A DNA stretch of 64,000 bases from an uncultured Vampirovibrio sp. (GCA_910577515.1 CAJTLW010000005.1:1-64000), one strand, 5' to 3'; shown: positions 26,816 to 36,730, counted from the first letter of the stretch. The notes: a model not told the origin generated them from the sequence alone. Numbers and translations are program-made.

Positions 26816-28666
26816 TTATTCTTTTGTGTATTCTGCATCAATAACATCGTCATTGTTATTTGAAGCATTTTGTTCGCCTGAAGAAGTGTTTTCTGCACTG
26901 TCAGTATTTTGTGCATCCTGACCTTCTTTTTGAACCTGTGCATAAGCAGCCTGGCTTATAGCATACATTGTTTGCTGAAGCTCTTCAGATAATTTTTTAA
27001 TTTCTTCATGGGCTTTATTTTCATCAAGAGCTTTTCTTAAAGCAGTTTTTTGTTCTTCAAGTTTTGTTTTATCGGAATCTGAAATTTTACCTTCAAAATC
27101 TTTCACAATTCTATCAGCAGCAGATATCATGCTTTCAGCATTGTTTTTAGTTTCAGCTTCTTCTTTTTTCTTCTTGTCTTCTGTAGCATTAGCTTCAGCT
27201 TCTTTTACCATTTTATCGATATCAGATTCTGATAGATTTGAAGAATTTGTTATTGTAATTTTTTGTTCTTTGTTTGTAGCTTTATCTTTAGCTGTAACGT
27301 TTACAATACCGTTAGCGTCAATATCAAAAGTTACTTCAATTTGAGGCATACCTTTCATTGCAGGCGGAATACCATCTAGTCTGAACATGCCGAGAGATTT
27401 ATTGTCTCTTGCCATTGGTCTTTCACCTTGAAGAACGTGGATATCAACAGCTGTTTGATTGTCATCAGCAGTTGAAAATACTTGTGATTTTGAAACAGGA
27501 ATTGTTGTGTTTCTTTGTACTAAAGGTGTCATAACACCGCCAAGAGTTTCAATACCAAGAGTTAAAGGTGTTACATCCAAAAGAACGATATCTTTTACCT
27601 CACCTGCTAAAACACCCGCTTGAACTGCAGCACCAACTGCAACTACTTCATCAGGGTTAACGGATTGGTTAGGCTCTTTTCCTGTGTATTCTTTAACCAA
27701 AGCTTGAACTGCAGGAATTCTTGTTGAACCACCTACAAGAACAACTTCATCAATTTCATTTTTAGAAATGCCTGCATCTTTAATAGCTTGTTCAACAGGT
27801 TTTTTACATCTTTCCAATAAATCATGAGATAATTCTTCAAACTTAGCACGGCTTAATGTCATATCTAAGTGTTTTGGACCGTTTGCATCAGCTGTAATAA
27901 ACGGAAGATTGATATTTGTTTCAACAACGCTTGATAATTCGCATTTTGCTTTTTCAGCAGCTTCTTTTAATCTTTGCATTGCTTGTTTATCTGATTTTAA
28001 ATCAATACCTTCGGTTTTTTTGAATTCTTCCGCAAGAAAATCCATAACTTTTTGGTCAAAATCATCACCGCCAAGGTGTGTATCTCCTGAAGTTGATAAT
28101 ACCTCATGAACACCATCGCCGATTTCAAGAATTGAAACATCAAATGTACCGCCGCCAAGGTCGAATACTAAAACTTTTTCAGTTTTTTCTTTTTCAAGAC
28201 CATAAGCAAGAGCAGCAGCCGTAGGTTCGTTTACGATACGCAAAACATCAAGTCCTGCAATCTTACCTGCATCTTTTGTTGCCTGTCTTTGAGCATCGTT
28301 AAAATAAGCCGGAACCGTAATTACAGCGCTTGTTACCTTTTCGCCCAAATAATTTGAAGCATCATCAGCCAGTTTTCTTAAAATCATAGCTGAAATTTCT
28401 TGCGGCGTATAGTCTTTGCCGTCTATGTTTTTCTTAAAATCTTCGCCCATGTGGCGTTTGATTGAAATTACAGTTCTGTCAGGGTTTAAAATTGCTTGAC
28501 GTTTAGCCAGCTGGCCAACTAATCTTTCACCTGATTTTGAAAAACCAACAATTGAAGGGGTTGTTCTTGAACCTTCAGCGTTTGCAATAACTGTCGGTTT
28601 ACCACCTTCCATAACAGCAACCACTGAGTTTGTTGTCCCAAGGTCTATACCTATTGTTTTTGCCAT
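26816..28666 (-). CDS. dnaK: Chaperone DnaK (Hsp70)
   Basis: ATP-dependent chaperone, 616 residues. ATPase domain: IGIDLGTTNSVVAVMEG at the N-terminus, phosphate-2 loop VFDLGGGTFDVSIL near 195, VGGSTRIPAVQ near 335. The substrate-binding beta domain begins at DVTPLTLGIETLGG, and a C-terminal helical lid ends in the acidic DDVIDAEYTKE, typical of bacterial DnaK. The gene stands alone: grpE, dnaJ and hrcA are not nearby. I saw no CIRCE inverted repeat upstream, so control is not the usual HrcA type. Confidence 0.97.
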   Translation of the reverse strand: MAKTIGIDLGTTNSVVAVMEGGKPTVIANAEGSRTTPSIVGFSKSGERLVGQLAKRQAILNPDRTVISIKRHMGEDFKKNIDGKDYTPQEISAMILRKLADDASNYLGEKVTSAVITVPAYFNDAQRQATKDAGKIAGLDVLRIVNEPTAAALAYGLEKEKTEKVLVFDLGGGTFDVSILEIGDGVHEVLSTSGDTHLGGDDFDQKVMDFLAEEFKKTEGIDLKSDKQAMQRLKEAAEKAKCELSSVVETNINLPFITADANGPKHLDMTLSRAKFEELSHDLLERCKKPVEQAIKDAGISKNEIDEVVLVGGSTRIPAVQALVKEYTGKEPNQSVNPDEVVAVGAAVQAGVLAGEVKDIVLLDVTPLTLGIETLGGVMTPLVQRNTTIPVSKSQVFSTADDNQTAVDIHVLQGERPMARDNKSLGMFRLDGIPPAMKGMPQIEVTFDIDANGIVNVTAKDKATNKEQKITITNSSNLSESDIDKMVKEAEANATEDKKKKEEAETKNNAESMISAADRIVKDFEGKISDSDKTKLEEQKTALRKALDENKAHEEIKKLSEELQQTMYAISQAAYAQVQKEGQDAQNTDSAENTSSGEQNASNNNDDVIDAEYTKE

Positions 28667-28813
28667 AGTATTTTATCTCCTTATATAAAATAATCTTTTT
28701 CTCTAATACTTTAAATTTATCACCATAATTAATAACATTTAAAAAAATAAACAAAAAATTAATATTTTAATCAAATTCTATGTTAAAATCATATAAAGTA
28801 AGAGGCTAAAATT

Positions 28814-29203
28814 ATGGATTACAACATAGAAGAAGAGTATTGCAAAATAATTCAATCCAAATTAGATTTGGAAGATTTTGACGGAGCGCTTTTAAATGCA
28901 AAGAAGCTGCTTAAATATGCGCCTGATTGCGCCAGAGGATATTATTATCAAGGGCTTTGCCATTATGCATTGTGCGATTTTGATGCTTCCATAAATAATT
29001 ACGAAAAATGCATCGAACTAGACCACAATTTCGCAAAGGCATACTACAACCTTGGAATTGCAAAGTATTATCTTGGCTATTTTAAAGAAGCTAAAAACTA
29101 TATAGAATATGCATACAAACTGTTCACAAATAAAGAAGACAAAACAGCATGTGCAAAATGTGTTGATTCGCTTGAATTTATCCAAGAAGAGCATGGGCTA
29201 TGA
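28814..29203 (+). CDS. Small TPR protein
   Basis: This 129-residue protein has about three TPR units (roughly 5-105): DFDGALLNAKKLLKYAPD, GYYYQGLCHYALCDFDASINNYEKC and AYYNLGIAKYYLGYFKEAKNYI. There is no signal peptide. Its stop overlaps the histidine kinase start by four bases (ATGA), so the two are translationally coupled and the TPR protein is a good candidate partner or regulator of that kinase. Confidence 0.85.
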   Translation: MDYNIEEEYCKIIQSKLDLEDFDGALLNAKKLLKYAPDCARGYYYQGLCHYALCDFDASINNYEKCIELDHNFAKAYYNLGIAKYYLGYFKEAKNYIEYAYKLFTNKEDKTACAKCVDSLEFIQEEHGL

Positions 29204-30177
29204 AGTTTCTGTTTTTAAGCGCAATATTGGTTGGCATAATAAGTTTATTTTGTTGTTTGCTTATTTTGAAATACTTTAAGCTTTCAATAAAATATGAAAA
29301 TTTAATAATATATATTAAAAAAATTACAACCCTTGTAAGTTCAGCAAGATATGGTAATCTCTGCTCAAGAATAGACAATGACCCTGATAAAATAACAGGT
29401 GAATTATCTAAAAACCTAAATAACCTTTTAGAAAGCATATTAGATAGAGATGTAATGATTAATGAATATGTTGAAAACGAAAAGGAGGAAACCAATTTAA
29501 AAGAAGATTTTATTGCAAGCTTAACACATGACCTTAAAGTGCCGATTATTGCACAGGATAACACTTTTGACCTTCTTTTAAATGAAAAATTCGGCACACT
29601 CACAGATATTCAAAAAGAAGCACTTATCAAACTTAAAATATCTAATATGGATTTAAAATATTTAGTAGAAGCCTTGCTGGAAACCTACAAAGTAGAACAC
29701 AAAGGAATTATCATCAATAAAGAAAAAGATACTTTAATAAATAGTTTTATAAAAGATGTCATAGCACAATTATCAAGTATTTTTGAACTTCATAATAAAA
29801 AAATTGATTTTAAAACGGAATTAAATGATAATTTCACAGCAAATATAGACATATTTTTAACAAAAAGAGTTATAAATAATTTAATACTAAACGCTTTAAG
29901 TTATAGTACAAATTCTGATACAATAGATGTTTTATTAAAAGGAACAAAAGAAAGTTTTTTAATAAGCATAAAAGATTACGGTATGGGAATTGAAAAAGAA
30001 GATATTGATAAAATATTTAATAAATTCTACAGTGGAAAATCAAATTTAAGACAAGCATCAACTGGTTTAGGGCTTTATTTATCAAATAAAATTATAAAAG
30101 CTTTAGGTGGAAAAATTGAAGTAGAAAGCATCCTAAATCAAGGCTCTACTTTTACCATCACATTGCCTTCAGAATAA
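29200..30177 (+). CDS. Membrane-bound sensor histidine kinase
   Basis: This 325-residue protein has an N-terminal membrane helix (about 3-24), a short coil (to 100), then a HisKA domain with phospho-acceptor His110 in ASLTHDLKVPI. The HATPase_c domain (about 215-325) shows NNLILNALSYS (N box), DYGMGI (G1), FNKFYSG (F box) and STGLGLYLS (G2). With one helix and no periplasmic loop, it probably senses a membrane or cytoplasmic signal, perhaps through the coupled TPR protein. No response regulator is encoded in the window, so it is an orphan here. Confidence 0.9.
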   Translation: MKFLFLSAILVGIISLFCCLLILKYFKLSIKYENLIIYIKKITTLVSSARYGNLCSRIDNDPDKITGELSKNLNNLLESILDRDVMINEYVENEKEETNLKEDFIASLTHDLKVPIIAQDNTFDLLLNEKFGTLTDIQKEALIKLKISNMDLKYLVEALLETYKVEHKGIIINKEKDTLINSFIKDVIAQLSSIFELHNKKIDFKTELNDNFTANIDIFLTKRVINNLILNALSYSTNSDTIDVLLKGTKESFLISIKDYGMGIEKEDIDKIFNKFYSGKSNLRQASTGLGLYLSNKIIKALGGKIEVESILNQGSTFTITLPSE

Positions 30178-30222
30178 AGAAAACAGGGTGAAATGTACCC
30201 AATTAGCAAGCTTTAAACACTA

Positions 30223-30253
30223 AAAAAGCGGTGTTAATGACGCACCGCTTTTT
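30223..30253. terminator. Bidirectional terminator between kinase and rpsT
   Basis: AAAAAGCGGTG (30223-30233) pairs with CACCGCTTTTT (30243-30253). It serves the rightward kinase gene and the leftward rpsT gene. Confidence 0.85.
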
Positions 30254-30299
30254 ATAATTTATTAAAGGTTTTACACTTCTTTTTTTGGTAAACCAAAAA

Positions 30300-30569
30300 C
30301 TATTTTGAAGCTTTAAGTTTATTAATCGCAATTGTTAATCTTGATTTTTTTCTTGCAGCTGTGTTTTTGTGTAAAATACCTTTTGAAACAGCCTTATCGC
30401 AAAGCTTATAAACATTTGAAAGAGCAGCTTTTAGTTCTTCTTCTGATGCATTAACAGCAGCTAAAGCCTTTTTAACTGCAGTTTTAATTGAAGTTTTAAA
30501 AGCAGTGTTTCTTTCATTGTTTCTAATTGCAACAAGTACTCTTTTTTTTGCAGATTTAATATTTGCCAT
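30300..30569 (-). CDS. rpsT: 30S ribosomal protein S20
   Basis: This 89-residue, very basic helical-bundle protein binds the 5' domain of 16S rRNA. It begins MANIKSAKKRV and ends with the conserved GILHKNTAARKKSRL region, as S20 does. It is a monocistronic leftward gene with a 108-base gap to dgkA and a shared terminator at 30223-30253. Confidence 0.96.
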   Translation of the reverse strand: MANIKSAKKRVLVAIRNNERNTAFKTSIKTAVKKALAAVNASEEELKAALSNVYKLCDKAVSKGILHKNTAARKKSRLTIAINKLKASK

Positions 30570-30677
30570 TTTTTATTTTCCTTTTCTTTTTTAAACTGAC
30601 ATTATCTGCGAGGTTTTTTAAGTGAGTACCCATATATTACAAAAAATAAACTTAAATTACAAGAGGATGAATAAATA

Positions 30678-31064
30678 TTACCCAAGCCCCATATAATATT
30701 GATAAATCCTGTCTCCCAAAATAAAAAAAGCAGCAATCATACTGGTTACAGCCATCAAAAGAACTGACGCCGCCCCCATATCTTTTGCAAATTTTACAAG
30801 ACGGGAATATTTATTTTTATAATAAGCATCAAGTGCAAATTCAAAAACAGAATTTATAAGTTCCATTACAAGTACAAGAGAATTACACAACAGCAAAATA
30901 CAAAATGCCAAAATGGAAACTTTTAAAAGAATTGCAGCCAAAAGTATAGCAGATGCTATATATAAATGTTTTCTAAAATTCCTTTGCGACCTAAAAGCAA
31001 GATAGAGTCCATCAAAGGCGTGACTTGCACTTTTTATAAAACTTTTTGATTGAAATTTTTTCAT
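30678..31064 (-). CDS. dgkA: Diacylglycerol/undecaprenol kinase
   Basis: This 128-residue inner-membrane kinase has three membrane helices (about 38-56, 58-75, 97-117). The family signature is the conserved Glu in VLVMELINSVFEFALD followed by the LVKFAKDMGAASVLL segment. In the Gram-positive-type branch the substrate is undecaprenol; in E. coli it is diacylglycerol, so the substrate is left open. It overlaps ybeY by four bases, and with pgpH completes the conserved pgpH-ybeY-dgkA cluster; phoH and era, often part of it, are absent. Confidence 0.9.
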   Translation of the reverse strand: MKKFQSKSFIKSASHAFDGLYLAFRSQRNFRKHLYIASAILLAAILLKVSILAFCILLLCNSLVLVMELINSVFEFALDAYYKNKYSRLVKFAKDMGAASVLLMAVTSMIAAFFILGDRIYQYYMGLG

Positions 31065-31567
31065 AAAAGACTTAAAACCCGATTCTGAATATCTACAATA
31101 AAATTGTAATCCTCTTCTATCTGGTGGTCAAATCCAAGCAAATGCAAAATTCCATGGCAAATTAACGTAAGCACTTCTTCTTTGATATCAACTTTTGCTT
31201 GTGCTTTAGCAGTATCAACCGATATCAAAATCTCCCCAAGGTATATATCACCTTCCATTACCATTTTAAAATCATCATCCGCAAAAAGTGCAAAAGTTAT
31301 AACATCTGTCGAACAGTCCTTATCACGATACTCTCTGTTTATTTCCTGAATTTTTGTATCATCAATAAATAAAATATCAAAAGACAAACTTTTAAATTTT
31401 AAACCGGAAAAACAAGTATTATCTCTAACTTCGTCTATTTTTAAAAGATTGTCTAAAATCTTGGGCAACAATGCTTCAACTTCGCTTAATTCAAAGCCAA
31501 GTTCACCCTCGTATTCAGATGTAACATTATAAAAATATTTAATTTTATTCTTCATTATTTTCTTCAT
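31061..31567 (-). CDS. ybeY: Endoribonuclease YbeY (rRNA maturation factor)
   Basis: Zinc-dependent RNase for 16S rRNA 3'-end maturation and ribosome quality control. The signature HGILHLLGFDH, with three His ligands, is near residue 137. The preceding CSTDVITFAL and GDIYLGEILISVD segments are also conserved. Length 168. Two in-frame Met codons (31567 and 31555) compete for the start; both lie inside the end of pgpH, so translation is coupled. Confidence 0.94.
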   Translation of the reverse strand: MKKIMKNKIKYFYNVTSEYEGELGFELSEVEALLPKILDNLLKIDEVRDNTCFSGLKFKSLSFDILFIDDTKIQEINREYRDKDCSTDVITFALFADDDFKMVMEGDIYLGEILISVDTAKAQAKVDIKEEVLTLICHGILHLLGFDHQIEEDYNFIVDIQNRVLSLL

Positions 31568-33782
31568 CAGGCTTTTCCAACATTTTTTCCTGACTTAAAA
31601 CTTCCTGTGTATCGGTAGATTTTTGCTGCTGTTTCTTTTGAATACGCTTTTCAAGTTTTTCTTCAGCGCTTTGAGTTAATTTAATTTTATTTTTAACCTC
31701 ATCGAGGTCGTTTAACTGCTGATATTTAATCCTGTCATGCTGCATACCCCTTAAGATGCGATTAAAGGTAACGGCAATTATCTTGATATCTTTCAAGGTT
31801 AATGGACTATCCGACAACTGTCCGTCATTCAGACGTTCTGTAATAATCCTGTTTATCATATTTTCAATTTCATCCTGCCCCGGATTTTTCAAAGACCTCA
31901 CAGCACTTTCAACGGCATCTGCTAACATTAAAATTGCGGTTTCTTTTATAGCAGGCTTTGGCCCGGGGTATCTAAACTGCTCCTCCCTGACATTTTCCTT
32001 ACCTTCAAGCGCAACGGCCTGAGCATAAAAATGTCCTGCAAGTGCTTCACCGTGGTGCTGTTGAATAAAATTAATTACAACCTGCGGGAGGCCATATTCC
32101 TTTGCAAGTTCAATGCCATCTTTAACATGGGATGTTATAACCATCTTTGAGAGACGTGGATTAAGTTTTGTATGAGGATTTTCAATTCCAAAATATGATT
32201 GGTTTTCAATAAAGAACAAAGGACGTTTTAATTTACCAATATCATGATAAAATGCCCCAACCCTTGCCAAAATAGGATTTGCACCAATGGCTTCAGCTGC
32301 TGCTTCACAAAGATTGGCAACCATTAAAGAATGGTGGTAAGTCCCTGGAGCCTTATATTGCAAATTAGATAAAAGCGTCTGATTATGGTCTGCAAGCTCA
32401 ATAAGACCGTACGGGGTAACAATTTTAAACATTTTTTCAATCAAAGGAATAACCCCGAGCGCTATAACACCGGTTAAAACACTTGTCAAAAGTGCAATAA
32501 GCATAAACGAACCGATTTCACCAATCTTTAACTGGTTTTCAAGCATTGCAGAAACAATGGCACATACAAAAAGCACTGCACCTGCTTGAAACCCGCATTT
32601 AATCAAATCAAATCGCTTTGAATAACAAATATTTGAAACAAAATAAACCGCACTTACCGTAACAACCGCAAAACAGGCAAAAAGCTGGGAATCCAAAAAT
32701 AATACTGCGCTAATAAGCGCAAGTAAAAGCATGCTTGTTACAAAGCCCATAACAGGAGTTGTAAAAACTGATACTATAATAGTTAAAGCAGTAAAAGGCA
32801 TCATATAATTTGATACATTTGAAGATGAAATTATCATACAAAGATATACAAGAATAATAGCAAATGATGCAATGATAGACATATATTGATAGGTAAGATA
32901 TTGTTTTTCAAATTTCTTCACATAAATTAAAAAACATCCAATGCAAATACAGGTTAATAAAAATATCCCCAAAACCCCTGCTTTATTTAATTCCAAAGGA
33001 TTATATCCGGATTTTTTAAGTGCATCTTTTTTAACTTGCGTTAAAGGCTCACCAGGTTTAATTATAGTATCGCCCTTGTTAAATGTAACAACTATTGGTT
33101 TTACCATGCTTTTTGCATTTTTTCTTGCAACATCTGTAGCATATTCATCAACAATGAGGCTTGGCATCAAAACCTGCTCTATAATTCCAGAAATAGCCCT
33201 TGTTTGCATTGTCCCCGAAGCACTGCCTAATATATTCAGAATACTGGTCTCGTTTGCATAATATTCAATCTCGCTTTCTGTAACGCCAGCCTTTAAATAT
33301 GCGTCAATAACTGTGTTTGCGTTCAAAAAAGCATTTTCAACATTATGGGGAGAGGCCGTAATAAAATATTTTATAATGGATTTTTCCTTTTGAATATCCG
33401 GAATATCAAGAAGGGAAGAAAGTTCAGCCTCTTTTTTTAAAGATTCCATAGAGGAAAACTTAATCTTCATAACATTTTCTTTTAAAGCATTTAAATTCGC
33501 CTTTATATACCCCTCATCCACAGGCATTACAACGGGACGGATTTTACTTGCAATATCCCTTTTTATAACCTCGGTTTTTTGGGTATCAACAACTTCAATC
33601 CTCTTTTTTGCCTTAATAAGTTTGTTACTCACCCCGTTTTCAACAATATTTTGATAATAAAAATATCTTGAAGAAAGTATGATTGTAATAATTAATGCAA
33701 CAAGCAAAAATGCAAGTGCTATAAATATATTAGCAAAGATTGCACTTTGCGGTTCTTTTATAAGAGCGTGTATTTTCTTCAT
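31545..33782 (-). CDS. 7TM-HD phosphohydrolase, PgpH family (c-di-AMP phosphodiesterase-like)
   Basis: This 745-residue protein has an N-terminal helix (about 17-38), an extracytoplasmic 7TMR-HDED domain (about 45-265), seven membrane helices (about 268-450), then a cytoplasmic HD domain with YHHSLMVANL (His483/His484) and FYHDIGKLKR (His513-Asp514). A charged Lys/Gln/Glu-rich tail follows. In Listeria the homologue PgpH hydrolyses c-di-AMP; family membership is clear, the nucleotide here is inferred. First gene of the pgpH-ybeY-dgkA operon, reading away from the divergent GH13 gene. No diadenylate cyclase gene is present in the window. Confidence 0.9.
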   Translation of the reverse strand: MKKIHALIKEPQSAIFANIFIALAFLLVALIITIILSSRYFYYQNIVENGVSNKLIKAKKRIEVVDTQKTEVIKRDIASKIRPVVMPVDEGYIKANLNALKENVMKIKFSSMESLKKEAELSSLLDIPDIQKEKSIIKYFITASPHNVENAFLNANTVIDAYLKAGVTESEIEYYANETSILNILGSASGTMQTRAISGIIEQVLMPSLIVDEYATDVARKNAKSMVKPIVVTFNKGDTIIKPGEPLTQVKKDALKKSGYNPLELNKAGVLGIFLLTCICIGCFLIYVKKFEKQYLTYQYMSIIASFAIILVYLCMIISSSNVSNYMMPFTALTIIVSVFTTPVMGFVTSMLLLALISAVLFLDSQLFACFAVVTVSAVYFVSNICYSKRFDLIKCGFQAGAVLFVCAIVSAMLENQLKIGEIGSFMLIALLTSVLTGVIALGVIPLIEKMFKIVTPYGLIELADHNQTLLSNLQYKAPGTYHHSLMVANLCEAAAEAIGANPILARVGAFYHDIGKLKRPLFFIENQSYFGIENPHTKLNPRLSKMVITSHVKDGIELAKEYGLPQVVINFIQQHHGEALAGHFYAQAVALEGKENVREEQFRYPGPKPAIKETAILMLADAVESAVRSLKNPGQDEIENMINRIITERLNDGQLSDSPLTLKDIKIIAVTFNRILRGMQHDRIKYQQLNDLDEVKNKIKLTQSAEEKLEKRIQKKQQQKSTDTQEVLSQEKMLEKPDEENNEE

Positions 33783-33830
33783 AAATTCTATTCACCTTTA
33801 AATAATTTTACATTATTATACAATAAATTT

Positions 33831-33860
33831 TTGCCCTTGATTACAAGTTTGTATTATACT
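33831..33860 (+). promoter_or_regulatory. Possible promoter of the GH13 gene
   Basis: TTGCCC (33831-33836), an 18-base spacer, then TATACT (33855-33860), very close to the ATG at 33868. The leader would be almost absent, so a start at TATTAT further left is also possible. Confidence 0.35.
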
Positions 33861-33867
33861 AAATATC

Positions 33868-35436
33868 ATGATGAAAAAGATTAATATTAACGGGTTTTTA
33901 TTTTTAACATTTTTAACATTTTTAGTTTTTGCTTTCAGTGCAAGCTCAGCCTATGCTTATCCTTGGATAAACGATTTGAGAACACTTTTTATAAGCAACA
34001 AAGCGATTATCTATACGATAAATATTCGCACCTTCGGCGCTGAAGATAAAAACGGCAATGACATTATTGAACCATGGCTTGGCGATACACCAGGAACATT
34101 TGTAAATGCTCAAAAAAGACTTGATGACATTATAGAAACCGGTGCAAATACCATTTATCTTTTACCGGTAACAAAGGTTGGTAAATTAAAAGCGCTTGGA
34201 ACATCTGGTTCTTTATATGCAATGGATAGTTTTAATGAATTAAATCCGCAGCTTGATGATAAAGCAGATGCAAAATCGGTATTTGCAGAGGCCAAGAGTT
34301 TTATTCAGGCTGCACATAAGAAAAAATTAAGAGTAATCCTTGATATGCCAAGCTGCGGCTCTTATGATATGTCTCTAGAAAAGCCCGAATTATTCATTAA
34401 AGACAAAAAAGGAAACACTGTTACCCCTGCTGATTGGACTGATGTAAGACTTTTTAAAGTACAAAATAGCGATGGCACATTAAATAAAGAATTGCTTGAT
34501 AACTATAAAAAATTTGCAGATATGGCATTAGCACTTGGGGCAGACGGCATTAGGGCTGATGTTGCAGCAATCAAACCTTACGCATTTTGGAAAGAATTTA
34601 TTGATTATGTAAGAAAATCAGACCCTCAATTTTTATTCATAGCTGAAGCTTCTGTTGAATGGAGCAACCCTGCACCGGGGTATGTTGAATATGCAAGCGT
34701 TGAAGAGCTTTTAAAGGCAGGATTTGACGGACATTATGGCAGCTGGGGTAGTTTGAGAAAAATTACAAAAGCAAGTGATTTTCATAAAAAAATCACTCAG
34801 GATAAAAAATTAAGCGATAAATTTGACGGTCAAAAAGCAGTTATGGCATCATTTGCAACCCATGACCAACAAAGCCCTTTAATCACTGGAAGTGATAATT
34901 ATTGGGAAATGGTACTATGGCTAAATGCAACACTTCCTCTAAATAGCTACTTCTTAGACGGTTTTACAACAGGCGATAGCTATTTATACAAGTATGAAAA
35001 TCAAAAAGCTGGTAAAACTTTCACGGATGACGACCAATATTTTGTTCATAGAGGCAAAATGGATATATTTAATGCATCCAGAAGGCCTGGCGGCACAAGG
35101 GAAGATTTGAAAACTAAATATTTAACAGCACTAAAGTTTAAATATTGGGCAAAAAATATTCTTGTAGATGGAAAATATGTACCGTTGAAAACTTCAAGCC
35201 AGAGTGTTTTTGCTTACGCAAGAGCAAACGGGGTAGATGCAGTTGTTGTAATAGGAAACCTTGATACAAAAAATGAACTTTCAGCAAATGTATATATACC
35301 AAAATTAAAAGAAAAAAGCTTTGTGTCACCGATGAGAATGGGCGAGCCGCCTGAAACCAAAAATGGCAGACTAGCCGTAAAGCTTCAGCCCGGCGAAATT
35401 CAGGTTTTTATGTTAAGTAAAGTTCCTGTTAAATAA
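33868..35436 (+). CDS. Exported GH13 alpha-amylase family protein
   Basis: This 522-residue protein has a signal peptide (about 1-30, ending SSAYAYP). The (beta/alpha)8 barrel carries the GH13 catalytic set: nucleophile Asp231 in GADGIRAD, acid/base Glu260 in FLFIAEAS, and transition-state Asp333 in FATHDQQ. A C-terminal beta domain (about 440-520) follows. The strand-3 region, normally a Val-x-Asn-His motif, reads DMPSCGS, so a usual substrate-binding His is missing and specificity may be shifted. Probably periplasmic or secreted alpha-glucan hydrolase or transglycosylase. Stands alone, divergent from pgpH. Confidence 0.88.
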   Translation: MMKKININGFLFLTFLTFLVFAFSASSAYAYPWINDLRTLFISNKAIIYTINIRTFGAEDKNGNDIIEPWLGDTPGTFVNAQKRLDDIIETGANTIYLLPVTKVGKLKALGTSGSLYAMDSFNELNPQLDDKADAKSVFAEAKSFIQAAHKKKLRVILDMPSCGSYDMSLEKPELFIKDKKGNTVTPADWTDVRLFKVQNSDGTLNKELLDNYKKFADMALALGADGIRADVAAIKPYAFWKEFIDYVRKSDPQFLFIAEASVEWSNPAPGYVEYASVEELLKAGFDGHYGSWGSLRKITKASDFHKKITQDKKLSDKFDGQKAVMASFATHDQQSPLITGSDNYWEMVLWLNATLPLNSYFLDGFTTGDSYLYKYENQKAGKTFTDDDQYFVHRGKMDIFNASRRPGGTREDLKTKYLTALKFKYWAKNILVDGKYVPLKTSSQSVFAYARANGVDAVVVIGNLDTKNELSANVYIPKLKEKSFVSPMRMGEPPETKNGRLAVKLQPGEIQVFMLSKVPVK

Positions 35437-35442
35437 ATTTAA

Positions 35443-35482
35443 TTTTAAAAGCTCTGCAAAATAAACTGCAGGGCTTTTAAAA
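35443..35482. terminator. Bidirectional terminator
   Basis: TTTTAAAAGCTCTGCA (from 35443) pairs with TGCAGGGCTTTTAAAA (to about 35482). It lies between the converging GH13 and hydF genes. Confidence 0.85.
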
Positions 35483-35486
35483 AATG

Positions 35487-36680
35487 TTACCTGAAAAGTT
35501 CAATTGCTCTGTCTAAAATTCCAAGACATTTTGCAATTGTTATGCCGTAATTTGTAATTGCAACTCCATTATCTTGAGCAAGTTTTATTCTGTTTAAAAC
35601 CTCTCTTCTGGTTGTCATACAAGCTCCGCAATGAATTATTAAAGAATACTTTGAAATTTCACAAGGAAAATCATGTCCTGAATAATGTTCAAAAATTATA
35701 TCTTTGCCTGCAAATTTCTTTATAAGGCCGGGAATTTTTACCCGCCCAATGTCATCTTCAACAGGATGATGCGTACAACTTTCTAAAATTAAAACTTTGT
35801 CTCCATTCTTTAGAGTTTCAATTTTTTCAACACCCTGAACAAATGCGTCCAAATCTCCCTTGTTGCGGGCAAAAAGAATTGAAAAAGAGGTTAAAGAAAC
35901 ATCATAAGGCACAATCTCGGATACTTTTTTAAATGCTTGCGAATCTGTTATAACAAGTTTTGGAGGATTTTTAATTTTATTTAAAGCTTCTTTTAATTCA
36001 ATATCCCGAACACAAACTCCGATTGCGCCGATATCCAATAATTCCCTTAAAACATTCACCTGAGGCAATATTAGCCTGCCTTTCGGCGCCTCTTTATCAA
36101 CCGGAATAACAAGAACAACGGTATCTAAAGGCTTTACAATATCTTTTATAATAGAATTTTCCTTCATAAATTCTTCAGGCAAAATCTTGATTAGAACATT
36201 CTTGAATTTTAATACAATATCATCATCTAAAAGAGCCGACACCTTCAAAATTTTCCCGAAACCTTCAAGTTTTTTGACATTATTTTCGCACAATTCACCC
36301 TTATCTGTTTTATTTAAAATGATAAGCAAGGGTATATTTTTACTTTTAATTTGTTCTAAAAATTCAAAATCACTCTCAATAAGCGATCTGTTATCAAAAA
36401 CTACAACGGCAATATCTGCTCGCTCAAGCGCCTTAAGGGTTTTTTGAATTCGAAGCTCACCAAGTTCACCAACATCATCAAAACCCGCTGTATCCATTAA
36501 AGTAACAGGCCCGATTGGCAATAATTCCATTGATTTTTCGTTAACATCTGTTGTGGTGCCTGGCATATCAGATACAATAGATAAATCCTGCTCTAGAATT
36601 CTATTTACAATAGAAGATTTTCCGGCATTTCTTTTGCCAAAAAACCCTATATGCAGCCTGTTTCCCTTTGTTGTCTTCAA
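35487..36680 (-). CDS. hydF: [FeFe]-hydrogenase H-cluster maturation GTPase
   Basis: HydF is the scaffold that builds the 2Fe subcluster and delivers it to HydA. The 397-residue protein has a P-loop GTPase domain (GKRNAGKSS at 15-23, DTAG at 63-66, NKTD at 123-126), a dimerisation domain, and the cluster domain with Cys302-x-His304 (SCTHHP) and Cys351-x-x-Cys354 (HCGACM), the CxH...CxxC ligand set of HydF. HydE, HydG and the hydrogenase are not in the window, but the gene implies H2 metabolism. Confidence 0.95.
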   Translation of the reverse strand: MKTTKGNRLHIGFFGKRNAGKSSIVNRILEQDLSIVSDMPGTTTDVNEKSMELLPIGPVTLMDTAGFDDVGELGELRIQKTLKALERADIAVVVFDNRSLIESDFEFLEQIKSKNIPLLIILNKTDKGELCENNVKKLEGFGKILKVSALLDDDIVLKFKNVLIKILPEEFMKENSIIKDIVKPLDTVVLVIPVDKEAPKGRLILPQVNVLRELLDIGAIGVCVRDIELKEALNKIKNPPKLVITDSQAFKKVSEIVPYDVSLTSFSILFARNKGDLDAFVQGVEKIETLKNGDKVLILESCTHHPVEDDIGRVKIPGLIKKFAGKDIIFEHYSGHDFPCEISKYSLIIHCGACMTTRREVLNRIKLAQDNGVAITNYGITIAKCLGILDRAIELFR

Positions 36681-36730
36681 AATTTACCCCTTTAATTTTT
36701 AAAAATTGCGGTTATAATAATTATAGAGCT

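Noticed and set aside
28667..28813. CIRCE/HrcA operator before dnaK
   Set aside because: No TTAGCACTC-type inverted repeat is present in the 147 bases between dnaK and the TPR gene.
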